NCBI GenBank assembly: GCA_963169355.1
Contig: CAUJCR010000006.1
Coordinates: forward strand, 62,001-126,000
Direction of reading: 5' to 3'
Source of the DNA: Bacteroidota bacterium
GTDB taxonomy: Bacteria; Bacteroidota; Bacteroidia; B-17B0; Aurantibacillaceae
DNA length: 64,000 nucleotides
Both the position numbers and the translations under genes were made by a program. Every line of letters starts with the position of its first letter. The stretch's first letter is position 1. Shown here in pieces: positions 29,290 to 37,287 of the stretch. The notes under the pieces are model-generated. The model made no database searches and was not told where the DNA came from. It saw nothing but the letters and a program-made list of their open reading frames with translations.

Positions 29290-29964
29290 ATGAAAGAAGA
29301 ATTAAAAGAATTATCAAAGATTAAAGAAAGCCTCAAAACAGCATTGGCTTTCCTTGAAAAAGAAGAAGGGGAGCTTACTAAGAAATGGGGAGAGCCTAAT
29401 TTCGAGTTGAAAGAAATTCCATTGAATATTTCGGAGGAAATCCTTCAATTTGAGTTAAAAAAGTACATTTTAAAAGGCAATGAAAAATTTGGATTTATCC
29501 ACCCATCCGATCTTGAGCCGGGGAAATTACTATACAATGAACTCAAAAAGTTGATAGATCTATCTTTAGGAGACGAGTTTGTTAATGTATTATACCATAA
29601 TACGCTTGATAGGTACAGACAACCTGAAGAAACCATCCTTTTTAGTCAGTTGTTTCAGAAAACATTTAGTAGGTCGTTAACAGGCAACATAAGACCAAAA
29701 CAAGCCGATAAATGCGATACTTTTTTGAGTTGTGAGACATCCGAGAACCTTGGTGGTAAAATTACAGCTGGTATTAATCTATGCTATCGAGATAATTTAA
29801 AATATTATGGGGATTCATTTGAAGGTAAAAATGTTTTACTCTTTGGTTTGAATATTGAAGAAAATGAATTAGTTAAAACACTCTTCAATAAGATTAAGCC
29901 CAAAACAATTCTAAATATTATTCCCCTTAGCGACACTCAAACTTTTTATGATAATGTTGATTAA
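29290..29964 (+). CDS. Hypothetical protein, 224 residues
   Basis: Not recognised. The first 35 residues are a charged helix (KEELKELSKIKESLKTALAF) that could form a coiled coil; the remainder is mixed alpha/beta with no signal peptide and no membrane helix. The end (GKNVLLFGLNIEENELVKTL, then TILNIIPLSD) looks like alternating strands and helices. It begins a run of six same-strand genes of unknown function, with 14 bp to the next. Confidence 0.6.
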   Translation: MKEELKELSKIKESLKTALAFLEKEEGELTKKWGEPNFELKEIPLNISEEILQFELKKYILKGNEKFGFIHPSDLEPGKLLYNELKKLIDLSLGDEFVNVLYHNTLDRYRQPEETILFSQLFQKTFSRSLTGNIRPKQADKCDTFLSCETSENLGGKITAGINLCYRDNLKYYGDSFEGKNVLLFGLNIEENELVKTLFNKIKPKTILNIIPLSDTQTFYDNVD

Positions 29965-29978
29965 TATATCTTAAGAAT

Positions 29979-30350
29979 ATGGAATTAGGAGAAGTATATA
30001 AAGAGAACGGAGAAATAGCATTTGATAAATTGTTTTATTTTCATTTTAGAACAATCCCAAATCACTTATTTTATTATGATATTGACGGATGCGCTATTGT
30101 TCAATTGATTTCCGAAAAGCATAAAGCCTCAATTAAAGAAGTAAAAGAAGACTGGTGTTATGTATTAGACAAAAACATAAATATACTAGTTGAAAAAACT
30201 ATTGTGTTAAATACGCAAGAAATCATTACTGGTAATGGTTATTGCTTGACCTATTATTATGGAGAAAAGAGAGTTTTAGATGAAGATACATTAAGAGAAT
30301 TGGCATTTAAATATTCAAATAATTCAAGTTCTGATAATACTTTATTTTAA
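29979..30350 (+). CDS. Hypothetical protein, 123 residues
   Basis: Not recognised. Soluble, rich in aromatic residues (FDKLFYFHFRTIPNHLFYYD), with two beta-rich stretches; no signal, membrane helix or metal motif. It starts 14 bp after the previous gene, so the two are likely co-expressed and may form a pair such as an effector and its partner, but nothing in the sequence shows this. Confidence 0.6.
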   Translation: MELGEVYKENGEIAFDKLFYFHFRTIPNHLFYYDIDGCAIVQLISEKHKASIKEVKEDWCYVLDKNINILVEKTIVLNTQEIITGNGYCLTYYYGEKRVLDEDTLRELAFKYSNNSSSDNTLF

Positions 30351-30411
30351 ACGACATCCTTTGTCGTAACCTGAAATTACTTTTACAAAATAAACTTTAA
30401 AATCAAATAAT

Positions 30412-30609
30412 ATGTTATTAGCAATGTTGTTACCATGGTTATCTTTTATAGTAAGAGGTAAATTGTTATCAGGCATTTTTTGCCTTGTACTACAATGCAC
30501 TTTGATAGGTTGGTTTCCTGCTGCTTTATGGGCGTTAAATTCACGGAGTAATGCCAAGACGGATAAAAAACTAAAGCAATTGGAGAGTAAATTAACTAAT
30601 CAGAAATAA
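30412..30609 (+). CDS. Small YqaE/Pmp3-like membrane protein
   Basis: 65 residues with two closely spaced hydrophobic segments (about residues 1-13 and 20-43) joined by the VRGKLLSG turn, then ALWALNSRSN and a lysine-rich tail. The pattern of P-W at residues 8-9, G near 20 and IGWFPAALWAL matches the YqaE/Pmp3 (UPF0057) family in Bacteroidota, small inner-membrane peptides linked to stress. The 61-bp gap upstream has a short CGAC/GTCG hairpin. Confidence 0.6.
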   Translation: MLLAMLLPWLSFIVRGKLLSGIFCLVLQCTLIGWFPAALWALNSRSNAKTDKKLKQLESKLTNQK

Positions 30610-30618
30610 TTTTATACA

Positions 30619-31101
30619 ATGAAAAGAAAATTTATAAAATCAATTATTCTCTGCTTTATTGTTTCAGCTTGTAATAACGGTGAATTAAAAAACGAAAACG
30701 GAGTTAGTTTTGAAACCGAAAAATTAAATGGAAAATATAAAATGGACTTAACCCCATTAATAGACGAGAAATTTTCACAATCTGAAAATAATTCGGATGG
30801 TAAAAATTTGGCAAATGGTTTAGCATCAATCGCAATTAATAATTCACTTAGCGTTGATTTGGATTTTTATGATAACAATAAAGGTTCATTAAAAATGAAT
30901 ACTGGATGGCTTGGGAAATTAATTGGGTCTAGAAATGAGAATATACCATTTGTCTATAAGTTAGTAGATGATTCAGTCTTAGTTATTAATGGAAAAGAAA
31001 CAAGTAGGCTAGTTATTAAAAAGTTTAGCGATTCGTTTGATTACATTGAGCTTATAAATAAAGAAAAACACCAAAAAGTGATATTTACTAAAAGTTTATA
31101 A
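30619..31101 (+). CDS. Putative lipoprotein, unknown function
   Basis: 160 residues with a lipoprotein signal: basic start MKRKFIK, hydrophobic core and lipobox IVSAC with Cys18. The mature part is beta-rich (KLNGKYKMDLTPL, SLSVDLDFYDNNKGSLKMN, VIFTKSL) and resembles small lipocalin-like or META-type periplasmic domains in overall layout, although I cannot assign a family. It starts 9 bp after the YqaE-like gene. Confidence 0.65.
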   Translation: MKRKFIKSIILCFIVSACNNGELKNENGVSFETEKLNGKYKMDLTPLIDEKFSQSENNSDGKNLANGLASIAINNSLSVDLDFYDNNKGSLKMNTGWLGKLIGSRNENIPFVYKLVDDSVLVINGKETSRLVIKKFSDSFDYIELINKEKHQKVIFTKSL

Positions 31102-31118
31102 ATTAAAAAATAATAATT

Positions 31119-31403
31119 ATGAATAAGGAAGATAAAGAAACCCTAAGGTTAACACTAATGGCATTTGAAAGTAACTCTTCAAATGTTAGAAACATTAGAT
31201 TAAGGAATTTTAATAATTTGACTGAGGAAGAAGAGCTAGCATTGCAAAAGGTTGAACAAAAAATGAATGAAATTAAAAATATAATAATGGATGTAATTCT
31301 TGAAAGCTTGCCTGAGTTAAATCATTTGGAAATTGGGGCTGAATTTGAAAAAAAGTCATTTAAACGTCAATATAATGCATTTTTGCATGACAATGTGGAT
31401 TGA
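31119..31403 (+). CDS. Hypothetical protein, 94 residues
   Basis: Not recognised. All-helical and strongly charged, with a likely coiled coil at about residues 35-62 (EEELALQKVEQKMNEIKNII). It starts 17 bp after the lipoprotein gene. No signal peptide or membrane helix. Confidence 0.55.
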   Translation: MNKEDKETLRLTLMAFESNSSNVRNIRLRNFNNLTEEEELALQKVEQKMNEIKNIIMDVILESLPELNHLEIGAEFEKKSFKRQYNAFLHDNVD

Positions 31404-31487
31404 TGTAAATTGTAGTATATTTAAATTAATCTAATAATTGTCTAATTCATAAATTTAAAATAACCAATTATAAATACATTAACCAAT

Positions 31488-31892
31488 ATGCATTCAGCCA
31501 AATTGATTTTTGAAAATGGTAAACTAAACCTTGAGTTTGAAAACATCGAATTGAAAAACTCTCTTTTATTTTCTTTAATATCATCGAAAGATATTAAAGC
31601 TTCTGTAAATGAAGAACTCAAAAGAGTTAAAAATGATTTATATCTTATAGAAGCTGTTTTTATTGCAATTGATAATTATGCTGATGTCTTGTTAATTATT
31701 AGAAATTCAGATAATCCAGAAGTGGCATTGGATAAATTATGTTCAAAATATTTCTATTCTAGGGAACAAGGCTTGTTTATACTTGAACTAGAACTTACAG
31801 AAATGGATAGTGAAATTTTTATCACGAAAAAAAGTCTTCTGATAAACTATTCAGAGTTTTTAACTACTATTTTAAATCAACATCTAATCTAA
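31488..31892 (+). CDS. Stand-alone protein resembling the GyrA/ParC coiled-coil C-gate region
   Basis: 134 residues. From about residue 42 the sequence reads LKRVKNDLYLIEAVFIAIDN, then DVLLIIRNSDNPEVALDKL, then SREQGLFILELELTEM. Spacing and key residues parallel the GyrA tower/coiled-coil segment known from memory (a helix with HILEGL..ALD, then LIRNS, then the EQAQAILD..L..LT element). Residues 1-40 have no GyrA counterpart, and the catalytic Tyr domain and DNA-wrapping domain are missing. It could bind a type IIA topoisomerase as a decoy dimeriser or be a topoisomerase relic kept for another use. It has its own 84-bp upstream gap. Confidence 0.55.
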   Translation: MHSAKLIFENGKLNLEFENIELKNSLLFSLISSKDIKASVNEELKRVKNDLYLIEAVFIAIDNYADVLLIIRNSDNPEVALDKLCSKYFYSREQGLFILELELTEMDSEIFITKKSLLINYSEFLTTILNQHLI

Positions 31893-31972
31893 CAATAAGT
31901 TGAATGAATGCATTTGATATATGTTATTATTACAAAATAATTGTTACATTTAATTAACCAAATAAAATTATT

Positions 31973-32170
31973 ATGAGTTCGTATTTATGGGAAGTAACCG
32001 CCAATAAAAATTGGGGTAAAGTAACTAAAGGAATGATGGTAGAAGTATTAGTTGTGAATCGTACTGGAAAACCAAATGTCAAAGAAATTCAAGAAGACTT
32101 AGAAAAGAAGTTTCCTATTACAATTGCTGGTGGAATGCCTGAGAGTACTTTTGATATTACTAAAGCTTAG
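31973..32170 (+). CDS. Small conserved hypothetical protein, 65 residues
   Basis: Soluble alpha/beta protein: SYLWEVTANKNWGKVTKGMMVEVLV, a polar turn, helix KEIQEDLEKKF and final strand ESTFDITKA. I recognise the general style of small Bacteroidota proteins with a strand-helix-strand fold that occur near mobile elements, but I have no function. It ends 3 bp before the next gene, so translation may be coupled. Confidence 0.6.
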   Translation: MSSYLWEVTANKNWGKVTKGMMVEVLVVNRTGKPNVKEIQEDLEKKFPITIAGGMPESTFDITKA

Positions 32171-32173
32171 TAA

Positions 32174-32830
32174 ATGGAGAATATCTTTTACTTCCCAAGA
32201 ATTGGAAAGAACTACGAAACAAAAGGGTTTAATAATATAAAACTCCTTGTTCTAGGTGAAAGTCATTACTGTGGGGATAGAGGTAAATGCGAAGTATGCG
32301 GTGTTTCCTCTAAACGAAAAGATTGTAATAATTTCACAATTAGAGTTGTAGAGGATGGATTTTTGTCCTACAAAAAAGGGGAAGGGAAGTTTGAAGACTG
32401 GATGAGAACTTTTACTCGTTTCACAAATGTACTGCTTGGAGATCAAGCTAATAATGACGCATTACATGAATTTTGGGATTCGATTATTTTTTATAATTAC
32501 GTGCAATCGAGTACCACTTCTCCTAGAGTGCCACCGACACAGGAGCAATTTGAAGAAAGCGAAATAGCATTTTTTGAAGTATTAAATCAATATACTCCTG
32601 ACTTGATTATAGTTTGGGGTTACAGACTTTGGGATAATCTAGGAAATGGAAGATGGGGCGAGGAACGCATACTTGATGATCCTAACCAACGTTTTTATTA
32701 TTATAAGATAGCTGAGAAAGAAATTCCTGCATTCCCTATATATCACCCTTCCACAAGCAAGTTTGGTTATGATACTACAAAATATCTAAAAGAGGTTATT
32801 AGGCTTGTCCAGTCGAAGAAAAATTCATGA
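32174..32830 (+). CDS. Uracil-DNA-glycosylase-like superfamily protein
   Basis: 218 residues. LLVLGESHY (residues 25-32) and IYHPS (189-193) correspond to the first and last conserved motifs of the UDG fold (motif I strand-loop and the HPS loop). VWGY at 147-150 precedes the helix that usually carries the glycosylase Asn/Asp. The usual water-activating Asp/Asn of motif I is replaced by Glu29-Ser30-His31. Four cysteines (33, 39, 42, 51) just after motif I could hold a metal. It may bind or cleave modified DNA; activity is unproven. The WYL gene follows directly. Confidence 0.65.
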   Translation: MENIFYFPRIGKNYETKGFNNIKLLVLGESHYCGDRGKCEVCGVSSKRKDCNNFTIRVVEDGFLSYKKGEGKFEDWMRTFTRFTNVLLGDQANNDALHEFWDSIIFYNYVQSSTTSPRVPPTQEQFEESEIAFFEVLNQYTPDLIIVWGYRLWDNLGNGRWGEERILDDPNQRFYYYKIAEKEIPAFPIYHPSTSKFGYDTTKYLKEVIRLVQSKKNS

Positions 32831-32843
32831 ATTACTGAAAAGT

Positions 32844-33740
32844 ATGTCTAAACGAGAATACATATCACGATATTTATTAATTATTAATTATTTAAAGAGA
32901 GGTCGAGCACAATGGTATGATATTTTAAACCATTTAGAAATTCAGTCAGAGATTGAAGGGTATAATTATACGATTTCACAACGCACGTTTCAACGTGATA
33001 TTTCCGAGATACGCTCCATTTACAATATTGATATTCAAAATGACAAGTCTACAGGCTATTATTTTATTGCAGCGGAAGAGGAGTTAAACAACAATGCGCA
33101 GTTATTGGATTCATTTAACTTGTTTAATGCACTTAGTTTAAACAATAATTATTCAAATTACATTCAGTTTGAAAGCAGGGTTCCAAAGGGAACTGAACAT
33201 ATTTATGGTTTGCTTCATTCTATAAAAAATAAATACGTTATAGAGATTGAATATCATAAGTTTTATGAAGAAGATTCGGAACATGTAATTGTAAATCCTT
33301 ATTTAATTAAACAGTTTAAAGGGCGTTGGTATTTACTTTGTTTAAAAGTTGAAGCAGATGATATACGCACATACGCATTAGATAGAATTAAAAGCATTGA
33401 TATTAAAAAGAAACGTTTTAGTGTTTCTAAAGAAATTGATTTGAAGAGCTATTTTAAAAATTGTTTTGGTATAATCACACCAGATTTTGGTAAACCTGAA
33501 AAAATTATATTTTGTTTAAGTTCATTTCAGGCTAAATATGTTAAATCTTATCCTTTACATGAGACACAAAGAATTATTAAAGAAACAAAAGATAAAACTA
33601 CTTTTGAAATTAATGTATTTATAACAGAAGATTTAATAATGGAATTTCTTTCTTATGGACAAGAAATTGAAATCATTTCACCTAAATTTTTAATAAAGCA
33701 GATTGTTACTATAAATAAATCTATACTAAGTAAATACTAA
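32844..33740 (+). CDS. WYL-domain transcriptional regulator with N-terminal HTH
   Basis: 298 residues from the ATG at 32844, giving the usual MSKREYISRYLLIIN start and an A-rich spacer after the previous stop; an in-frame ATG at 32805 would overlap the UDG-like gene by 26 bp and is less likely. Residues about 5-70 form a winged helix (TISQRTFQRDISEI), and the WYL domain contains FKGRWYLLCLK and YALDRIKSI. Such proteins sense nucleotide-like ligands and repress defence and DNA-repair genes. A role in controlling the UDG-like gene is inferred from adjacency. Confidence 0.85.
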   Translation: MSKREYISRYLLIINYLKRGRAQWYDILNHLEIQSEIEGYNYTISQRTFQRDISEIRSIYNIDIQNDKSTGYYFIAAEEELNNNAQLLDSFNLFNALSLNNNYSNYIQFESRVPKGTEHIYGLLHSIKNKYVIEIEYHKFYEEDSEHVIVNPYLIKQFKGRWYLLCLKVEADDIRTYALDRIKSIDIKKKRFSVSKEIDLKSYFKNCFGIITPDFGKPEKIIFCLSSFQAKYVKSYPLHETQRIIKETKDKTTFEINVFITEDLIMEFLSYGQEIEIISPKFLIKQIVTINKSILSKY

Positions 33741-34054
33741 CTGATTTATAATACAATATATACGTAATGCTTTTTATGTTGTGTCGAACTATGCATTAGC
33801 AATTCTATTACGAGCTAATATCCCTGCAAAATATGAAACTTCGCAACTTTTTCTCAATCACCGTAGCAGCGGCTACGCTTCATTCGTAAAAGTTCATATT
33901 TTATTGGGCTTTTAACTCTCAATACTAATTTCTAGTGCACAATCTGGGTTGAAAAGTAAATCGCTCTGGAAACGGAGCGGTTTTTTGCTGTGTTTAGGTT
34001 AATAATTTGATTTTTAATTACTTGTATTTTTTTTAGCTGCTAATTCCACGCCTA
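33741..34054. other. Intergenic stretch with terminator-like hairpin
   Basis: Holds CGTAGC/GCTACG and, at about 33962-33986, CGCTCTG-GAAA-CGGAGCG followed by GTTTTTT, which would end transcription from the WYL gene about 220 bp after its stop. No gene is apparent in the remaining sequence. Confidence 0.55.
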
Positions 34055-34146
34055 AAAATCTACTAATTATAGTGTAATTAGTAGATTTTATATAGTTAAT
34101 CTAATATTTATTACTAATTTTGTTATAATTAGTAGATTTTATATAG
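34055..34146 (+). promoter_or_regulatory. Duplicated operator-like repeats before the fic gene
   Basis: A perfect 15-bp inverted repeat (34055-34069 and 34075-34089, five-base centre TAGTG, half-site TAATTAGTAGATTTT) is followed by a second copy of its right half. The 21 bases at 34075-34095 recur exactly at 34126-34146, touching the fic ATG. This is the picture of an autorepressor operator, and the Fic protein itself ends in a winged-helix domain. Confidence 0.7.
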
Positions 34147-35481
34147 ATGAAATTACCAGAAAAACCACCGGCACAAAACAATAAACCTGACTTTATTGAA
34201 AAGCTTTTGGGAATTTTTAATAACAAGGAAATAAGTAGAAAGCTTAATGAGATAGATTCTGAGTACCCTTATTGGGATAAGTTTAAATATAAAACAGAGG
34301 GGCTAGAGTTTGATTCTGAATTATTATGGAGGTTTAATAAAATTCTACGTTCTAAATCCCAAGTTCATATTGAGATATGCAATAGCTCTGATTTCCAGTT
34401 CAAATTTAATTCAACACCTAAAATACTTCAATACTTACATGAATTTGATATGAACTTAGGAGGTAAATTAGAGGGTAGTGCAATTATTCCACCGGAAGAT
34501 AAAAATAGATTCTTAATCAGCTCTATTATGGAGGAAGCAATTGCTAGTAGTCAATTAGAGGGTGCTGTTACAACAAGAGAGGTTGCAAAAGAAATGTTGA
34601 AAAGTGAGAGAAAGCCTCGTAACAACTCCGAGAGAATGATATTAAACAATTATTTAACTATAAAAAAAATAGCCGAATTAAAGGATAAAAAATTTAGTAA
34701 AGAATTAATTCAAGCGCTGCATAGTATAATTTCAAAATCTACATTGGATAGCCCTGAATTAGAAGGAAAATGGAGAACAAACAATAAAATAAATGTTGTA
34801 GATAGTGATACAGACGTAATTGTATATACTCCGCCATCGTTTGAGAAATTGGACGAGTTAATGGAGGCTTTTTGTAAATTTGCTAATGAAACAAAAGAAG
34901 ATGTTTTTATTCATCCAATTATTAAAGCAATTATTTTACATTTCTTAATTGGATATATACATCCTTTTGCAGACGGGAATGGAAGAACTGCTAGAGCTGT
35001 ATTTTATTGGTATTTGATTAGTAGGGGTTATTGGTTAGTTGAATATTTAAGTATATCTAGGATAATAGTTAAATCACAAGTCAAGTATGCACGTGCATAC
35101 TTGCACACTGAATACGACGAAAATGATTTAACTTATTTTATTTATTATAATTTGCGGGCGATGCATTTAGCAATGATAGATTTGCAAAACTACATTAAAC
35201 GTAAAATAGAAGAGAAAAAAAGCATATACTCTCTTATTAAGTATGAGGATATAAACGAAAGACAAGCTGAAATATTAAAAGAGATGATTAATTTTCCTGA
35301 TAAGTCGTATTGTATAAAAGAAATTGAAAATCAGTTTTCAATTTCTTATCAAACAGCAAGAACCGATTTGTTAGGCTTGGTAGATTTAGAGTATTTAAGT
35401 GAAAAGTTAATGGGTAAGAAAATGCTATTTTTTAAATCAGATTCGTTCGATATTAAAATTAAAAAGCTTAATTTGATGTAA
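34147..35481 (+). CDS. Fic family protein with C-terminal winged helix
   Basis: 444 residues. Fic active motif HPFADGNGRTAR at 272-283 is complete, so AMP transfer to a target hydroxyl is expected. The inhibitory helix motif (S/T)xxxE(G/N) is Ser134-Ser-Gln-Leu-Glu138-Gly139 in the N-terminal domain, making this a self-inhibited class II enzyme. The C-terminal 70 residues (FSISYQTARTDLLGLVDLEYL) form a winged helix, so it can also bind DNA, fitting the repeats immediately upstream. It lies outside the tRNA-Cys island. Confidence 0.92.
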   Translation: MKLPEKPPAQNNKPDFIEKLLGIFNNKEISRKLNEIDSEYPYWDKFKYKTEGLEFDSELLWRFNKILRSKSQVHIEICNSSDFQFKFNSTPKILQYLHEFDMNLGGKLEGSAIIPPEDKNRFLISSIMEEAIASSQLEGAVTTREVAKEMLKSERKPRNNSERMILNNYLTIKKIAELKDKKFSKELIQALHSIISKSTLDSPELEGKWRTNNKINVVDSDTDVIVYTPPSFEKLDELMEAFCKFANETKEDVFIHPIIKAIILHFLIGYIHPFADGNGRTARAVFYWYLISRGYWLVEYLSISRIIVKSQVKYARAYLHTEYDENDLTYFIYYNLRAMHLAMIDLQNYIKRKIEEKKSIYSLIKYEDINERQAEILKEMINFPDKSYCIKEIENQFSISYQTARTDLLGLVDLEYLSEKLMGKKMLFFKSDSFDIKIKKLNLM

Positions 35482-35714
35482 AATTGTTACTTTTTATTTA
35501 GAAACATCTTATATCAAATATAACTGAAATTTAGTCCAATCTGCTTGTTTTTTTCCATCAATACTTCCTCAAAAAAGCAAGGCTACGCAACAATTTTTTT
35601 CATCGTCTTGATAGAAAACTACTAAATATCTTTTGGCTAAATCATAATCTGGGTTTATATCTTTTACCTTATTCTACCTCGCAGGTATAGATAATTGTTA
35701 TAGTATAAAAACAA
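35482..35714. other. Non-coding stretch between fic and the island
   Basis: No intact gene. A minus-strand stop-to-stop reading of about 34 codons (35569-35675) looks protein-like but has no start; it may be the remnant of a gene cut by earlier rearrangement. Confidence 0.35.
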
Positions 35715-35747
35715 AAAAGGCTTGTAAACATTGCTTACAAGCCTTTT
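35715..35747 (-). terminator. Chromosomal terminator left of attL, probably the old tRNA-Cys terminator
   Basis: AAAAGGCTTGTAA (35715-35727) and TTACAAGCCTTTT (35735-35747), 13 bp perfect. On the minus strand a T-rich run follows. Before the island inserted, the tRNA-Cys gene would have ended directly at this hairpin. Confidence 0.75.
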
Positions 35748-35755
35748 AGTTTTTT

Positions 35756-35768
35756 GAGGTCCCGAGCG
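35756..35768. repeat. attL: displaced copy of the tRNA-Cys 3' end
   Basis: GAGGTCCCGAGCG, identical to 60170-60182. It covers the discriminator, the acceptor 3' strand and the start of the T-stem of tRNA-Cys; the sequence diverges immediately after (AAC here, GAT in the tRNA). Confidence 0.85.
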
Positions 35769-35882
35769 AACTAAACCCTAACTCGGAAAAATTCTCCAAA
35801 AACCCCTTAACTTCACTATTTTCAACGGTTTTCATGTATTTTACTATTCAATCAAATGAAGCCGAATGCAAAGGAATTGTTC

Positions 35883-35911
35883 AAATGTTTAACCCTCTGT
35901 TTTACCCTTAA
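35883..35911 (+). repeat. Left integrase arm-type sites
   Basis: Two boxes, TGTTTAACCC (35886-35895) and TGTTTTACCC (35898-35907), 12 bp apart. A near-identical pair lies at 60101-60128 near the other end in the same orientation. Confidence 0.65.
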
Positions 35912-35926
35912 TTTTGATTTCAGAAT

Positions 35927-35934
35927 TAGATTTG
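35927..35934 (+). promoter_or_regulatory. Candidate -7 element of the integrase gene
   Basis: TAGATTTG matches TAnnTTTG and lies 14 bp before the integrase ATG. No TTTG occurs at the ideal 19-bp distance; that position is occupied by the arm-type boxes, so integrase binding could repress its own promoter. Confidence 0.4.
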
Positions 35935-35948
35935 AAAAAAAATAAGGT

Positions 35949-37163
35949 ATGGCTACATCTGTAAAAATAGTATTTAGAAAGGACAAAAAAAACACCAAAG
36001 GTGAAGTTCCTTTATATCTTAGAATTATTAAAGGGCGCAAACCAAAATATATTGCCCTAGGGATTTTGGTTCCGGAAAAATATTGGGACGAAGAAAACAA
36101 AAGAATTAAGAGAGGCATGGAAAACTCTCAGCGTCTTAATAACAAGATTGCAAACAAACTGGCTGACGCAGAAAATCTGGTTTGGGATTTAGAAAAAAAG
36201 TCAAAGGATATTTCTTCAAGCAAGATAAAAGATAATATTATGGGAGCTGATTCGCCCAGCTTCTTCGAGTACTGTAAACTTTACTTTATGGATGTAAAAG
36301 GTAAAATTGCAGGGTCAACTTATGATAAAGCTGAAGGAGTAATTAATAAACTGAAAGATTACAGAAACGGTAAAGATTTAACCTTTGAAGATTTAAATAC
36401 TCGATTCCTAAAGGAATATGAATATCATATGAGAAACAAAAAAGGCAATAAGAACAATACTGTTTTTGCTAATATGAAAATCATCAGAAGAATTGTGAAT
36501 GAAGCCATAAAAGATGATGTCATTAAAATTGACCAAAATCCTTTTTTAAAATACAAGTGTAAATGGGAACATGTAGAAAAAGCATTTTTAACTGAGGAGG
36601 AAATAGAAAAAATAGTAAACATGAAATTAGAACCCGGAACAAAAGCTTTTAATGTTCGCAACGCTTATATTCTATCAGCTTATGCCGGCGGATTAAGAGT
36701 TTCTGATATTTGTAAATTGAAATGGATAAATTATGATGGCGAAAGGATTTTTCTTTACACAAAAAAATGTAAAGGTGTACCGGTTTCAATTAAACTACCT
36801 CCTAAAGCCCAAGAAATAATCCAGTGTTATTACAGTGAAAACATAAAACCAAATGATTTTATATTTCCTTTCCTGGATAATAACACAGATTACTCAGACG
36901 AAGATTATTTAACGAAATGTATTGATTCTCAGGATACAATAATTAATAAATCATTGAAAGAAATTGCAGAAGATCTTGAGTTAAATAAACACATCACATT
37001 TCACTCATCTCGTCACACATGGGCTACAAGAGCATTAAGAAAAGGAATGCGAATTGAATATGTGTCTAAATTAATGGGGCACTCTTCTATTAAAACCACG
37101 CAAGTTTATGCAAAAATTGTAAATGAGGAACTTGACAAAGCAATGGATGTTTTCAACGATTAA
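35949..37163 (+). CDS. Tyrosine recombinase (island integrase)
   Basis: 404 residues. An N-terminal arm-binding domain (1-60, VPEKYWDEENKRIKRG) is followed by a SAM-like core-binding domain (105-200) and the catalytic domain. Catalytic residues Arg250 (GGLRVSDI), His352 and Arg355 (FHSSRHTWATRAL), His378 (MGHSS) and Tyr387 (TTQVYAKI) are present, with Lys274 or nearby. This is the Bacteroidota element-type integrase. It lies 180 bp from attL and should catalyse excision and integration at the tRNA-Cys site. Confidence 0.95.
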   Translation: MATSVKIVFRKDKKNTKGEVPLYLRIIKGRKPKYIALGILVPEKYWDEENKRIKRGMENSQRLNNKIANKLADAENLVWDLEKKSKDISSSKIKDNIMGADSPSFFEYCKLYFMDVKGKIAGSTYDKAEGVINKLKDYRNGKDLTFEDLNTRFLKEYEYHMRNKKGNKNNTVFANMKIIRRIVNEAIKDDVIKIDQNPFLKYKCKWEHVEKAFLTEEEIEKIVNMKLEPGTKAFNVRNAYILSAYAGGLRVSDICKLKWINYDGERIFLYTKKCKGVPVSIKLPPKAQEIIQCYYSENIKPNDFIFPFLDNNTDYSDEDYLTKCIDSQDTIINKSLKEIAEDLELNKHITFHSSRHTWATRALRKGMRIEYVSKLMGHSSIKTTQVYAKIVNEELDKAMDVFND

Positions 37164-37243
37164 ATCTAAACGATTTTAACTTATTGATTTGCTACAAAAT
37201 GTAGCAATTTAATGCTATATTTATAAACATTAACATTTTTCTT

Positions 37244-37278
37244 AACCGTTTTGCTTTAATTTAGTAAAACGGTTTTTT
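37244..37278 (+). terminator. Terminator after the integrase gene
   Basis: AACCGTTTT (37244-37252) and AAAACGGTT (37266-37274), 9 bp, followed by TTTT. Separates the integrase from the next gene. Confidence 0.8.
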
Positions 37279-37287
37279 GTTTTTGTT

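Noticed and set aside
29290-35481. Extending the island to include the accessory genes left of 35756
   Set aside because: No third copy of the 13-bp tRNA repeat or of the TGTTTTACC boxes was seen there, and the terminator at 35715 marks the old chromosomal side.
35569-35675. Minus-strand protein-like reading of about 34 codons left of attL
   Set aside because: No start codon and too short to identify; recorded only as a possible gene remnant.
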